From Protonemura montana (taxonomy: Eukaryota > Arthropoda > Insecta > Plecoptera > Nemouridae): 64,000 nucleotides of DNA. Shown one piece after another: positions 48,001 through 58,432 of this stretch (its first letter is position 1; each line of letters begins with the position of its first letter). The stretch lies in NCBI GenBank assembly GCA_947568835.1, contig OX387604.1, positions 20,551,076 through 20,615,075 on the forward strand. Direction: 5' to 3'. The notes under the pieces were generated by a model. It saw only the letters and a program-made list of their open reading frames with translations, ran no database searches and had not been told where the DNA came from. Made by a program: the position numbers and the translations under genes.

Positions 48001-51000
48001 CTCTGGTCTGCGGTTGTTATTAGACTCATGGCTACTTGATGTAATCTTAGCACTAGTTTTGACAAAACCTATTTGAACTGGGTTTTGAATGCTAAGAAAG
48101 AACAACTAAATGTCTTACCTAGTAAATGTATTTCTTAGTGAAATTCTGTACTTAGCATTCAAAACCCAGTTCAAATAGTTTTTGTCAAAACTGTGATCTG
48201 TGTTAACCCGTTTGAATGGCGCCATTTATCCTAGCTTAAAATGACTTTTATTGGCTGGTAACAAAAGAGGTCTCTCATCGAAATCGTGTCAAATGTGTTC
48301 TGTTATCCTACCCTAACAGTGTACAGTTTGTTCCCAAAAATCCCAAATTACCATTAAAGCTAGAAACCTATCAGACATCATGACCTTGCAGAAAGTAGTA
48401 CATTTACTGTGAATGCTATCGCTATTTGACTGATTAAAAATTTACTTAATTACAAATTTTGTTTGATTCCAGGCGGATAGTGCATTGTCGGCTAAGTACA
48501 GTTGGCCACAACAGTGGGACAAGTGCCAGGTGCAGGAGCCCCATCCTTCACCCTATCTGTCTGTCCCTGGTGAAGGCGGCATGCCGGTTGCAAGTACTGC
48601 GGTAAAGGTATGCTTGTTTCAGTAGTAAGTAAGAATGCCGAAAGCCTGGATAATAATTACTAATTAGTAATACTGTTATGTATGTGGAAAAAAAGGGATG
48701 GTGTTGTAACTTGATTTCAATGGGTGGAGTAGGGAGTTCGAATATCACCTGGTTTATTTCTTGGAGGTTTGTTATTTAGGTAAGTAAGGTATTCTCCTAT
48801 ATTCTCGCATAGAAGATGGTGACGAAAAATGCTCATCGTTATGAACATTTCGTAGGAGCCGGTTGGGAATAGAAAACGTAGGATGCTTTATAATCTCAGC
48901 TTGTTGATATTGTGGCCAAACTGGCGAAAGAGACCGACTCTTCAGGGTTACGAGGCCAATAATAATCGTATGGACGTGATCAGGCTGTTCAGGCCTGACT
49001 GGTACTGGTTGTGAATGCTAAGCAAAGACCAACTAAATTTCTTACATAGTAAATGTATTTCTTAGTAAAATTCTGTACTTTGCATTCAAATCCAGTTCAA
49101 ATAGTTTTTGTCAAAACTGTGATCTGTGTTAACCCATTTGAATGGCGCCATTCATCCTAGCTTAAAATGACTTCCATTGGCTGACAACAAGAGCGGTCTC
49201 TCATCGAAATCGTGTCAAATGTGTTCTGTTATCCTACCCTAACAATGTGCAGTTTGTTCCCAAAAATCCCAAATTACCATCAAAGCTAGAAACCTATCAG
49301 ACATCATGACCTTGCAGAAAGTAGTACATTTACTGTGAATGCTATCGCTATGTGACTGATTAAAAATGTACTTAATTACAAATTTTGTTTGATTCCAGGC
49401 GGATAGTGCATTGTCGGCTAAGTACAGTTGGCCACAACTGTGGGACAACTGCCAGGTGCAGGAGCCCCATCCTTCCCCCTATCTGTCTGTCGCTGGTGAA
49501 GGCGGCATGCCGGTTGCAAGTACTGCGGTAAAGGTAAGCTTGTTTCAGTAGTAAGTAAGAATGCCGAAAGCCTGGATAATAATTACTAATTAGTAATACT
49601 GTTATGTGTGTGGAAAAAAAGGGATGGTGTTGTAACTTGATTTCAATGGGTGGAGTAGGGAGTTCGAATATCACCTGGTTTATTTCTTGGAGGTTTGTTA
49701 TTTAAATAAGTAAGGTATTCTCCTATATTCTCGCATAGAAGGTGGCAACAAAAAATGCTCATCGTTACGAACATTTCGTAGGAGCCGGTTGGGAATTGAA
49801 AACGTAGGATGCTTTATAATCTCCGCTTGTTGATATTGTGGCCAAACTGGCGAAAGAGCCTGGCTCTTCAGGGTTACGAAGCCAATAATAATCCTATGGT
49901 CGTGATCAGGCTGTTCAGGCCTGACTGGTACTGGTTTTGAATGCTAAGTAAAGAACAACTAAATTAGTTACTTAGTAAATGTATTTCTTAGTAAAATTCT
50001 GTACTTAGCATTCAAAACCCAGTTCAAATAGTTTTTGTCTAAACTGTGATCTGTGTCAAAGGGGTATTTACCCTTGAAAATTATTTTTTACCATAGATTT
50101 GTAACTGTTGTATGAATTGAAATTTACCTATTTAAAAGAATTTTCTGAAAAAATGCCTCCGCCAATAATTATCTAAGATTTTGGGCTTTTCGCGCGGCGC
50201 GATCTGCGAGTTGAGTACGATTCTCTTGTAAAATACTGTCTTTCCCTGCGGCCGCTCCGTTGGCCAAAGTCGCCAAAAGTCTATCCCCTCCCTACCGATT
50301 CTTTTTTCCTAGCGCTGTCGCTGCCGCTACGGCTCGGCTGCGGCACGCTCAGAGCGGCACTGCACGAAAATATGCAACATGCTAATTAGTAATTACATAC
50401 CTGCGGTAATTCGCTTACTGTAGCTAAACGAATGTTTGTATCATAAGGCCAAATTATTTCAACACAGAAGAAGGATTGAGGACTATGCTCAAATTATTTA
50501 AATTTTATCCGATGAGAGGTTTGTGTAGGTGCTAGGGGTCGAAAAAGCACTACTGGTTATTTCTTATGGGAGTATTTTTTCTAAGCACCCAAGCCGTAAA
50601 CGCGGACTTTGGCAATTTCTGCACAGACAGCCGTGGACACGGGAGTTTTTTTTTATAGTCCAAATGCCATTAATAAATCTTCCAAATCGATGGTAAATGG
50701 TAAATGCCCCTTTAACCCTTTTGAATGGCGCCATTTATCCTAGGTTAAAACGACTTCCAATAGCTGGCAACAAAAGAGGTCTCTCATCGAAATCGTGTCA
50801 AATGTGTTCTGTTATCCTACCCTAACAATGTGCAGTTTGTTCCCAAAAATCCCAAATTACCATTAAAGCTAGAAACCTATCAGACATCATGACCTTGCAG
50901 AAAGTAGTACATTTACTGTGAATGCTATCGCTATGTGACTGATTAAAAATTTACTTAATTACAAATTTTGTTTGATTCCAGGCGGATAGTGCATTGTCGG

Positions 51001-54000
51001 CTAAGTACAGTTGGCCACAACAGTGGGACAAGTGCCAGGTGCAGGAGCCCCATCCTTCACCCTATCTGTCTGTCCCTGGTGAAGGCGGCATGCCGGTTGC
51101 AAGTACTGCGGTAAAGGTATGCTTGTTTCAGTAGTAAGTAAGAATGCCGAAAGCCTGGATAATAATTACTTATTAGTAGAGCCACGATTATATGGTGATG
51201 CACGAAATCACGAATTGTTCTTATCTCTTGTTTTTCTTACAAATGAGTGTGATTCATTGAATTCCCAACTCAAATATGTAAGAAGCTCATCTCGACAAAA
51301 CGCGAAATTCACGAAAAATCATCCATAACAACGAAATCAACTATTTTCCACGAAATCATCTGGAAATGAGCCTTTTCCCATCCAATTATCTTAAATTTCA
51401 GATAATCGGTTTTTTTTTTCATTTTTATCAAACCATATTTCACGGAAAATAAATAAACAAATAAAATAACCCGTTTGTTTTTATGCTAAATTAAGAGATA
51501 ATGAAGCTATTTCACTGAAATATGTGTATTTTGGGAAATAGCCACTTATTTCCATGCAAAATATTTAAAATGTTTATTTTATCTCTCTAAACACACATTT
51601 CCATGAATTTGTCATATTCAGGTCTGTTTCTCATCAAATGCTGTCAACATTCCTAAGTTTAGGGGGTAGAAGTAGTGGGGCAAAATGTTTGCAGTAGGAA
51701 ACCATTGCCATTGGTTGGCTGAATCTTCCCCTCCTTGCCATGTGAGCACCAGCACCACATGCATTCAGTCTATATAGAGATTAGCTGGGATTTCAAATTT
51801 CAATGGGGTGTAATAAATCTTTGACTTTTGAGGATCAAGCAAAGCAACTCTTTGTGAGTGATGGATATATTTTCATGTGTGGAATCTGGAACACCAGACT
51901 TGTCTGGGAGAAAAAAGACAATCTTGCAAAGTATGTTGTTAGTACCAGGCAGTGGGTCTAATTCAAATTCTCATGGACATAAAAATCTCAAACTTCTCAT
52001 TTGCAGTTCTGACTTAGCAAACTATTTGGGCCCCAGTGAACAGTGTTGATGCAGAGAGGTTTTTTTGGGAAGCTACCATTGAAACTTGTTCAATGTTCAG
52101 TTTAACAAGTGGTAGGTGTCGCTCTTACTGCCATACAATGTATTTCATGGTGGCATTTATGTAAAATATTGATTTGTGCTATTAATTTTGTTCCAAGTCC
52201 CTAACAAATACCGATGTTGAGGACCTACACTAAATATTTGCTTTATTGTAATTATTATTGATCACTTCTTTATTAAAGATCCCATGGTGCTTACCCTAAA
52301 TCTTCATTCCTTTCGAATGTAGATCGCAAAACCCCTTTTTTCTATTTAGCTATAAACGCTAAAATTCAAATAATTAGCACTAAAATTTCGATAAAACTAA
52401 TGCTAAAAACAAGTTTTTTCTTTTTTTCGTCACCTATGTCTGAAATCTGTTACAGACATGAAATTCTGTACTTTTTCCATAACACCGCCATAACACCGAA
52501 ATCCAAAAAGCTTACCACGAAATTATCGAAATCATAACACCGTAAAATCTTGGCTCTACTTATTAGTAATACTGTTATGTATGTGGAAAAAAAGAGATGG
52601 TGTTGTAACTTGATTTCAATGGGTGGAGTAGGGAGTTCGAATATCACCTGGTTTATTTCTTGGAGGTTTGTTATTTAAATAAGTAAGGTATTCTCCTATA
52701 TTCTCGCATAGAAGATGGCGACGAAAAATGCTGATCGTTACGAACATTTCGTAGGAGCCGGTTGGGAATAGAAAACGTTTGATGCTTTATAATCTCCGCT
52801 TGTTGATATTGTGGCCAAACTGGCGAAAGAGACTGACTCTTCAGGGTTATGAAGCCAATAATAATCGTATGGACGTGATCAGGCTGGTTAGGCCTGACTG
52901 GTATTTATTAGGGGTGTGCGAATAGTGGTTTTTGAGTTCGAATCGAATGTCGAATCGAATTATTGTCAACAGTTTCAAACCGAATCGAATTTCGAATAAT
53001 TATTTACAAAAACGTCGAATATCGAATCGAATGTCGAAGTATTTCATTTGATCGAAGTATTTTCGAATTGCTACTTTTATCACCTCATTTCAATTTGAAA
53101 ACACTGCATTCTGAATTTTTACTGTCACTTTGGTATTTATTAGCATGTTTTAACTTCCAGTTCAGCAGCATTCCATAAGGTACATACATATAGCTCCAGT
53201 CTCTTTCCTTTAGGTACTACTAAAAAGTTTACCCGTAAATCTCATGTTTATCAAATCAGGGTGAGTTGTGACAGATAACCATGTCCATAGCATGATAAAC
53301 ACTTTAAACAGCATGATTATAAAATAACAAAAATAAGCTTTTTGTAGTGGTCCCAAATTACACTCCTCTTATTATCATTTTCCGTTTCTACCTCACTCAT
53401 AACAATATCCATGGTAGAAGCCAGAAGGGGTCAAAAGTACGTAAATAGAAGTAGATTTAAGTAAGCAAGAACACAGAGAAAATGCCATTTTGAATTTCGT
53501 GTTTGGAATTCAATTTTGTGACCTGTGCTGCTCCCTAGTAGCCATTACATGAACCAACTTCGAAGTCGACCTCGAAGTATTCGAACAGCGAATAATTTTT
53601 TTTCGAACCGAAGTATTTTCGAATGATTTTAAAACAACTAATCGACGATCGAAGTCGAATAATTCGATTCGATTCGAGCCGAATTATTCGTCAAGTTCGA
53701 AGCTTCGCACACCCCTAGTATTTATTCTTTCAATGTGGTTATGTTCTACTCCGGTCGCTTAGTTACCAGGACTCACTCGGCAGCCCCCCATTTCGCTCCC
53801 AACACCCAATGTTCTGGAGCCTGACGTATATACTCGTCGGCCAGTTACCTGACCGACCATGCGTTTTGGGGTTGCATGCGGTAAAGCACGGAGATGGTCT
53901 GACTGAATTACCTTGCAGTTTAAGATAGTTCGAGGCGAGTCGGTGGTTTCCTTAGCTGTTTCTTGCAAGATATAGGATTAGATTTGAGGAATTTTTCATT

Positions 54001-55642
54001 ATCTTGAATCTTTGATTAGATCAGCAAGATTTGCTGGTAGATATTTAACTGATCTAACTTCATTATCATGGCACGAATGCTGGCTTACTGTCCAATGATC
54101 TTACTCGCTTTCGGCTCCTGACAGCTTTAAATGGCACGTTTCGTACCAGCACTTGTAAACGCATCTACCTTTTACAACAAATTGGATGCGATATTATCCT
54201 GACAGGAAGATTTTGGAACTATCCATAACTGCAGCAGTACTTTAAAGTTCCTGATTTGCTTTTCTAGCACTTATTTTGTTCAGTAGCAGAACTCCAACTA
54301 ATATCCCACATTAAAAATTAATTGAAAAAACTTTTTTTTTATTGTTCATTCTCAGTTAATCAGCATGCTGCTTGCATGATATTACTGCAGGGATACTGTC
54401 TGCAGTGACAGCATGTGCTCGGCCCGGTGACCGCGGCCTGGTGAATAGCGGTTTTTTTTCACATCGGTGTGAAAATAGCAAGACTGCTGCAAAACTTAAT
54501 CTCGAAGTTTTCAGAAAGAAAGATCGATGAGAATGTTCCAAAGCAACCCAAATGTAACAGAAGAGAAGAATTTCTTTGTTGGACGGGCAGGAAACACTTT
54601 GTGGTGTACTTGTGAAAACTATCCTTTCGAATATGCTAGCTTTTCTTTCAAACAAACTCGTGCAAATGGTGTGGGACTTCCAGGGGCTAGGCCAAGTAAC
54701 AACAGTCGAAAGTATTCTGAGGCAGGCTGGGGGAATGATCACTGGGAGGGTGAAGAGGTGGCACTGGGACTCGACTATTAAATCTCACGTCAAGGAAAGT
54801 GTGATCACAATGCTTCAGGAGCTGGGCTGGGATACCCTAAGTTCGAAGAGGGGTAAGGCCCTGCGAGACCCTAAGATTCTGTGAAGTTGGACCAAAATAA
54901 TGAAATCTTAGCCAAAGACAGAAACTAGAAGATCAGCAGAACTCTTTCCTAGCCCTCTCCATCAGAGAGTGAAACATCTTGGATCCCTGTCTCAAAAAAA
55001 TGTCCAGGTGCTGGCTAGACATCATTATTTACTTATCTTGCAACAACGTGCTATGCACATTATTGTAGGCTTAAAGATGTAAAATTTTTTCATTCTCCGT
55101 GAGAAATACCACCTCCACTTGGTTGTCGACCTCTCCCGGGAGGTTGTTTAACTAATCCTCCACCCCTGCTCTAGTATTTTCCAAGTTTGATTCCCTAATT
55201 AGTTGTCAACAAATTTAGTACCGCAGCAGAGTCCCTCATAATTCTACCAATAGAATGGATTTGTGGAGGAATTGTGGACAAATTGTACTGTCCTTCAGAA
55301 GGTTATTGTTCCCCTGCAGAGCGTGCAACATGCCAGCTCCAGGTTTTCTTCCTCCGTATTTCAGATGTTCATCGCCCACTCCGCTCACTGACGGCATGAG
55401 ACCAGTACCAAATGGTGTGCCATAAGTGCATTCCTTCATTTTGCTTGTTTCAGGTCATCAAAACGCGCGCAATGTATCATCAAGAGTTGTACGGTGGTAT
55501 CAAGAAGAAGAAAACTCGTTTTTCTCAGATCCCGTGTATCATAGAGGTTGACGAGGCTTCAGACCTTGTGGAGGTGGATGGGACTGATCCTGGTGCTGAT
55601 AGTGATGGGTGGGAAGTAGTCGAGCCTCGCAGGCGAAATTAG
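42034..55642 (+). CDS. TSR2-like pre-rRNA-processing protein with expanded middle region
   Basis: TSR2 chaperones eS26 into pre-40S ribosomes. Exons: 42034-42090, 43510-43612, 44157-44371, 45333-45392, 46794-47051, 48473-48607 (with near-copies 49399-49533 and 50982-51116) and 55454-55642. All phases agree. Family marks: NNWTALEMA near the N-terminus, then DEDAILTLMEDML-DHNFDTICEDNSP (the FDTxxED-S segment), and the C-terminal DSDGWEVVEPRRRN, like the usual DGW ending. The protein is 338 residues with one exon-6 copy or 428 with three, against about 190 in typical TSR2. Exons 4-6 (Gly/Ser/Thr- and Pro-rich) have no counterpart I recognise. The assignment rests on the terminal segments. Confidence 0.65.
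42515..43049. repeat. 270-bp tandem duplication in TSR2-like intron 1
   Basis: Unit 1 is 42515-42784 and unit 2 is 42785-43049. I see a single mismatch across about 265 bp (near 42722 against 42992). Each unit carries the same 60-codon open frame; no known domain. The near-identity suggests a very recent event. Confidence 0.95.
43510..43612 (+). CDS. TSR2-like exon 2
   Basis: 103 nt, phase 0 to 1, acceptor TTTTCAG, donor GTAAGT. Encodes MAAHQSGAMNST... and TIDEIMMTLRKAYRNSS. It aligns with the TSR2 helical region, though the usual GG-hS motif is degraded to SGAMNS. Confidence 0.65.
44157..44371 (+). CDS. TSR2-like exon 3 (signature exon)
   Basis: 215 nt, phase 1 to 0, acceptor GTGCTAG, donor GTAGAT. 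Carries the best family match: DEDAILTLMEDMLDHNFD followed by TICEDNSPYEIVEVL. The acidic ED-S segment corresponds to the eS26-contacting region in the yeast protein. Confidence 0.75.
45166..45190. repeat. poly-G tract (25)
   Basis: Longest homopolymer in the window, in TSR2-like intron 3. Confidence 0.9.
45333..45392 (+). CDS. TSR2-like exon 4
   Basis: 20 codons, phase 0-0, acceptor GTGATCAG, donor GTAAGC. Encodes the Lys/Glu-rich AKDATVFPELKKEKKDSYLM. Confidence 0.55.
45492..46639. mobile_element. hAT-like non-autonomous element, copy 1
   Basis: Starts TAGAGCCACGATT and ends AATCTTGGCTCTA. The same ends and much of the interior recur at 51177-52558, where an 8-bp target duplication is clear. 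Here the flanks (AATATACA and AATACAGC) no longer match well. No transposase frame. Confidence 0.7.
46794..47051 (+). CDS. TSR2-like exon 5
   Basis: 86 codons, phase 0-0, acceptor after a long T tract (TTTTTTTGCAG), donor GTGAGT. Gly/Ser/Thr-rich with four Cys (LSCPDVTLGSDDCAGPSS; NNECFGVAAGTFDKGG). No domain recognised and no counterpart in typical TSR2. It could instead belong to a lineage-specific insertion. Confidence 0.5.
47150..47572 (+). repeat. SINE-like dispersed repeat, copy B
   Basis: Second full copy of the repeat at 41140-41585, same orientation, in TSR2-like intron 5. It lacks the (GAT)n expansion. Confidence 0.7.
48054..48192. mobile_element. small palindromic MITE
   Basis: Arms of about 40 bp (48054-48095 and 48150-48192), beginning AGTTTTGACAAAA and nearly perfectly complementary, around a loop of about 55 bp. 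Truncated right parts of the same sequence start the second and third exon-6 duplication units. Confidence 0.75.
48473..48607 (+). CDS. TSR2-like exon 6, copy a
   Basis: 45 codons, phase 0-0, acceptor GATTCCAG, donor GTATGC. Encodes ADSALSAKYSWPQQWDKC and then a Pro/Gly-rich segment ending VASTAVK. Protein sequence identical to copy c. Confidence 0.6.
49399..49533 (+). CDS. TSR2-like exon 6, copy b
   Basis: 45 codons, phase 0-0, same acceptor, donor GTAAGC. Differs from copies a and c by Gln to Leu, Lys to Asn and Pro to Ala. The frame and both splice sites are intact. Confidence 0.55.
50060..50711. mobile_element. 652-bp MITE in exon-6 unit 3
   Basis: Present only in unit 3, by comparison with units 1 and 2. 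Ends are inverted repeats: AGGGGTATTTACC and GGTAAATGCCCCT. The target is TTAA, with TTAA on the right and a mutated TCAA on the left. Confidence 0.75.
50982..51116 (+). CDS. TSR2-like exon 6, copy c
   Basis: 45 codons, phase 0-0, acceptor GATTCCAG, donor GTATGC. Same peptide as copy a. Confidence 0.6.
51177..52558. mobile_element. hAT-like non-autonomous element, copy 2
   Basis: Ends TAGAGCCACGATT and AATCTTGGCTCTA. An 8-bp target duplication CTTATTAG flanks it at 51169-51176 and 52559-52566, and units 1 and 2 lack the insertion. About 1.4 kb without a transposase frame; shares most of its sequence with 45492-46639. Confidence 0.85.
52909..53717. mobile_element. hAT-like MITE with TAGGGGTGTGCGAA ends
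   Basis: Inverted ends TAGGGGTGTGCGAA and TTCGCACACCCCTA. A perfect 8-bp target duplication GTATTTAT lies at 52901-52908 and 53718-53725. The subterminal regions are rich in TCGAAT/ATTCGA words. 809 bp, no transposase. Confidence 0.9.
53726..54520. other. TSR2-like intron 6, nothing recognised
   Basis: Unique AT-rich sequence; short frames only. Confidence 0.5.
54521..54884 (+). pseudogene. decayed LINE-like reverse-transcriptase C-terminal fragment (probable)
   Basis: The part at about 54700-54884 reads TGRVKRWHWDS ... ITMLQELGWDTLSSKRGKA, resembling the MLxELGWxTLxxRR segment near the end of many non-LTR retrotransposon polymerases. Upstream frames are short and not clearly related. No domain core is present, so it is an inactive relic. 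Confidence 0.4.
54885..55453. other. TSR2-like intron 6, 3' part
   Basis: No feature seen apart from the acceptor at 55452-55453 (CTTGTTTCAG). Confidence 0.5.
55454..55642 (+). CDS. TSR2-like last exon
   Basis: 62 codons plus TAG. Encodes a basic stretch (GGIKKKKTRF), an acidic stretch, and the C-terminal DSDGWEVVEPRRRN that matches the DGWxxV-basic ending of TSR2. Confidence 0.7.
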   Translation, partial: VIKTRAMYHQELYGGIKKKKTRFSQIPCIIEVDEASDLVEVDGTDPGADSDGWEVVEPRRRN

Positions 55643-56109
55643 AATGGTAAGAGGCAACTAACATAGCAATCAATGCTCACAGGCATTGTTCCTATGTTTG
55701 GGTTTCGCTGTGCGAATCATGATTTTTATTAGTCGCATTATTATCATATTTGGCGTTTTAATCGCGTCACTTTATTTTTATACCTGATTTGAGTGCAAAC
55801 GGTTAAGAAATCAATGGACATGTTCTTTAGTTCCTATGTTCGAGTTTCACGCTCTTACAAAACCATGCTTTTTATTAATCTTCTAATTATCATGTTTATT
55901 GTGATCACATCTTTTCTTATATCTTGTGCCAAATTAGCTTCATGTTGTGTGGCAGAGTTCAGGCATGCCTTGGATTTTGTGCCATTCTTTGCCTAGCTTA
56001 CAAAGTCTAGTACCTGATAACGAGTCATACTCTTAAATGTATACAACGAACCAATTGTTGGAATACCGTACATGTGATGACTTACATGTAAAGAGATGTT
56101 CATAATAAA
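55643..56109 (+). other. TSR2-like 3' UTR
   Basis: AATAAA at 56104-56109 is the first well-formed polyadenylation signal after the stop. Confidence 0.5.
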
Positions 56110-56515
56110 GTTTATAACTTTGTGTGGGAAGATGTCATGCCTTGGAGGCATATGGTTTAGATGCAAATTGTTGAGAATATAATGAACATGTTCTTAAGTT
56201 CCTATGTTTAGGTTTCGCACACTTGCAAAACCATGTTTTTATTAATCAGGTAATTATCATGGTTATCGTGTTGATCTCTAATCTTGAATCATATTGTGTG
56301 CCAAATCTGCTTAATGCTGTACGGAAACGACAGGCAGCGTTTAGGCATGCCTTGGATTTGGTGCAATTCTTTGTTTAGATTACTGTCTCTTGTACCTGAG
56401 AACAAGTCATTATCCGAAAAGTATGCAACAAATTGTTGAAATACCTAGCATGGGTTGACATCTATGTAAAGAGACATTTGGAATAATGTTTGTAATTTTT
56501 AATAATTATGTTAAG
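55685..56515 (+). repeat. degenerate tandem repeat over the TSR2-like 3' UTR
   Basis: Two diverged units (about 55806-56150 and 56165-56515) share TTCCTATGTTYRRGTTTC, CAAAACCATG..TTTTATTAAT, AGGCATGCCTTGGATTT and later words in the same order. A partial unit starts near 55685. The AATAAA of the first unit is degraded in the second (AATAATG). Confidence 0.7.
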
Positions 56516-58052
56516 AGGAATGTCGGCAAAACACCAGTCTGCTTACCCCAGGACGGTTTTGGGTTGTTTTGGATAACAACATCCAAATAGGATAATTAGA
56601 GTTCAAATTTTAAGTAAAAATAACGGAAGGTAATTTATTAAACATTCCAGAATTGCCTTAAACGCTCGTAGGGTTTGGTGGAAAAGCCATGACAATAAGA
56701 AAAATTAAGATGCTTGGGTTAATCCCCATACACAATATTTTTGTATCTAATGAGAAAAATTAGGTTGCTTCTGACCAAAGTTTTTTTTTAAACCACTTGA
56801 AGGTTGTGCCAATGACTGAAAAACGGTTTGACGTTTAAGGTTAAACTTTCAATATTGTAACTTAGCATTATCAACCACAAATGTGAGTCATTAGTTAAGA
56901 CATTTGTGAAGCTTAAGTTGCAAAATTGAATCATGTTGTTTGGTGGGTGTAGCTGATTGTACTGGATAATGATTTGTTTTGCTGACTTCCATTGTATCAA
57001 TAATAATTCTATTTTACTATAATAACATGTATTTTTTTATAAAACTTGTTACATGTTTAATACCAGCAAATAGCTATTTGCCAAATAAAAGTGAGACCTT
57101 TTTTCAATATGTTGAGGTGTTTGCAAAGTATAGTACCTTGTTTCATACTTATCTCGTAGGCTAATTCTACGGATTCCCGAATCCCTTGTGAGGTGCTGAT
57201 TGATTGCTAGTTTCATTTATGATGCATTATTCCTATCATTATAGTTGGTAGCACCCATAATATTTTACCCATTACCACTCAAACAATCGTGATATTGAAT
57301 CACTGTAGCATATTAATTGCATCAAGAAATTCTTCACTTGATATTTTCTAGTAATATTATTGAGGTACATGTGTTAATTACTTTTCCAATCACCACAAAA
57401 TAATCCAGAATCTGAAATTATGGCTGATCACGATCACTTTTCCAGGATGCCATTTAATTAGGCAACTTGATATGTAGGTTGTAGTCAGTGCTGAGTTAGT
57501 CTCTGCATTTTAAGGAAATGCTAGCGACTTCTCCCACAACACCAAACTCGCATTCCTTTGCCGCTTCCCCAGCAAACTCACACAAGATTAAGATTGCATT
57601 GATCCTTAGCAAACTAGCCAATGCTACGTGTCCCTATGACTTCAGGATACAAAACTCTTCAAAAGTAAGTATACAATCATTTGTATTTAGCTTTGATTTG
57701 ATTTTCTGCCTTAGAAACTGGATCCAAATAGTGAGTCCAATAGTGTCTAACAAAACTCCATTTCTTGCACACATGAAAGGATCTCTTTGCAAACCAAGGC
57801 TACACATTTCCATTTTTCCAGGTTCTATGATACCTCTGAGTTAGCTGAAATGACCCAGCTCAGAACAAATTGTCAGTAATCGGCAGCCACCCAAGCTGAA
57901 AACTGCTTTAGTGACAATACTAGACACCAAAATATCTGCTTCTTTTTAATATTACTCCGTAGCTGCCTTCACATTAGTCCCAATATAGAAACTTTATTAT
58001 ATTTTTCACGTTTAAAGTTCCTTTATATGTATGGATGGAATTTTTTTTTTTT
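56516..58052. other. intergenic sequence between convergent genes
   Basis: AT-rich; no gene, array or transposon recognised. Confidence 0.5.
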
Positions 58053-58058
58053 TTTATT
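58053..58058 (-). terminator. polyadenylation signal of the prolyl 3-hydroxylase gene
   Basis: AATAAA on the minus strand, about 130 nt after the stop codon. Confidence 0.5.
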
Positions 58059-58189
58059 CCCTTCTTGACTTCCCTAAATCTCAATTCAACTGACTCGGTT
58101 GTCATAGCATTTTATGAATCTGTTATCACAGCTTTTCCCATCATTTTCTTTGATTGTCAGCTCAGAAGCATGTACAATGTAATGCATTT

Positions 58190-58432
58190 TTATGGGAAGT
58201 TTCCCATCAATTTTAGCTTCTGCAGAAGTTGATCACTTATGTTTCCCTTCATTCTTATTCGATCTCGAAGTATTTGCGATAGTATCCGTTCGCCTTCGTT
58301 ATGCTTGGGATCCAATGTGAACCAGAGTCCGATAGCACATCTTCTGCCGCTGGTAACGCCTCGAACTCCATGCAGGTTCTCAACCCCAGCAGAGAAGCCA
58401 ACCATTCTCCCGCACTTGGCCTTCACCACCGA
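58190..58432 (-). CDS. P3H last exon: distal His, 2-oxoglutarate Arg, C-terminus
   Basis: 80 codons plus TAA, acceptor CTTTGCAG. Encodes KCGRMVGFSAGVENLHGVRG, then RRCAIGLWFTLDP and a basic helical tail ending KLMGNFP. Confidence 0.9.
   Translation of the reverse strand, partial: SVVKAKCGRMVGFSAGVENLHGVRGVTSGRRCAIGLWFTLDPKHNEGERILSQILRDRIRMKGNISDQLLQKLKLMGNFP

Larger units (their letters stand above)
48081..52900 (+). repeat. about 925-bp tandem triplication carrying exon 6
   Basis: Units at about 48081-49010, 49011-49937 and 49938-52900. The third is enlarged by two inserted elements (50060-50711 and 51177-52558); without them it is about 920 bp. Unit boundaries fall inside the left arm of the palindromic MITE, at ACTGGTTTTGAATG-like junctions. 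Confidence 0.9.

Noticed and set aside
54527..54781. Frame with VGRAGNTLWCTCENYPFE that hints at a cysteine-containing domain
   Set aside because: Too short and degraded to assign; adjacent to a retrotransposon relic.
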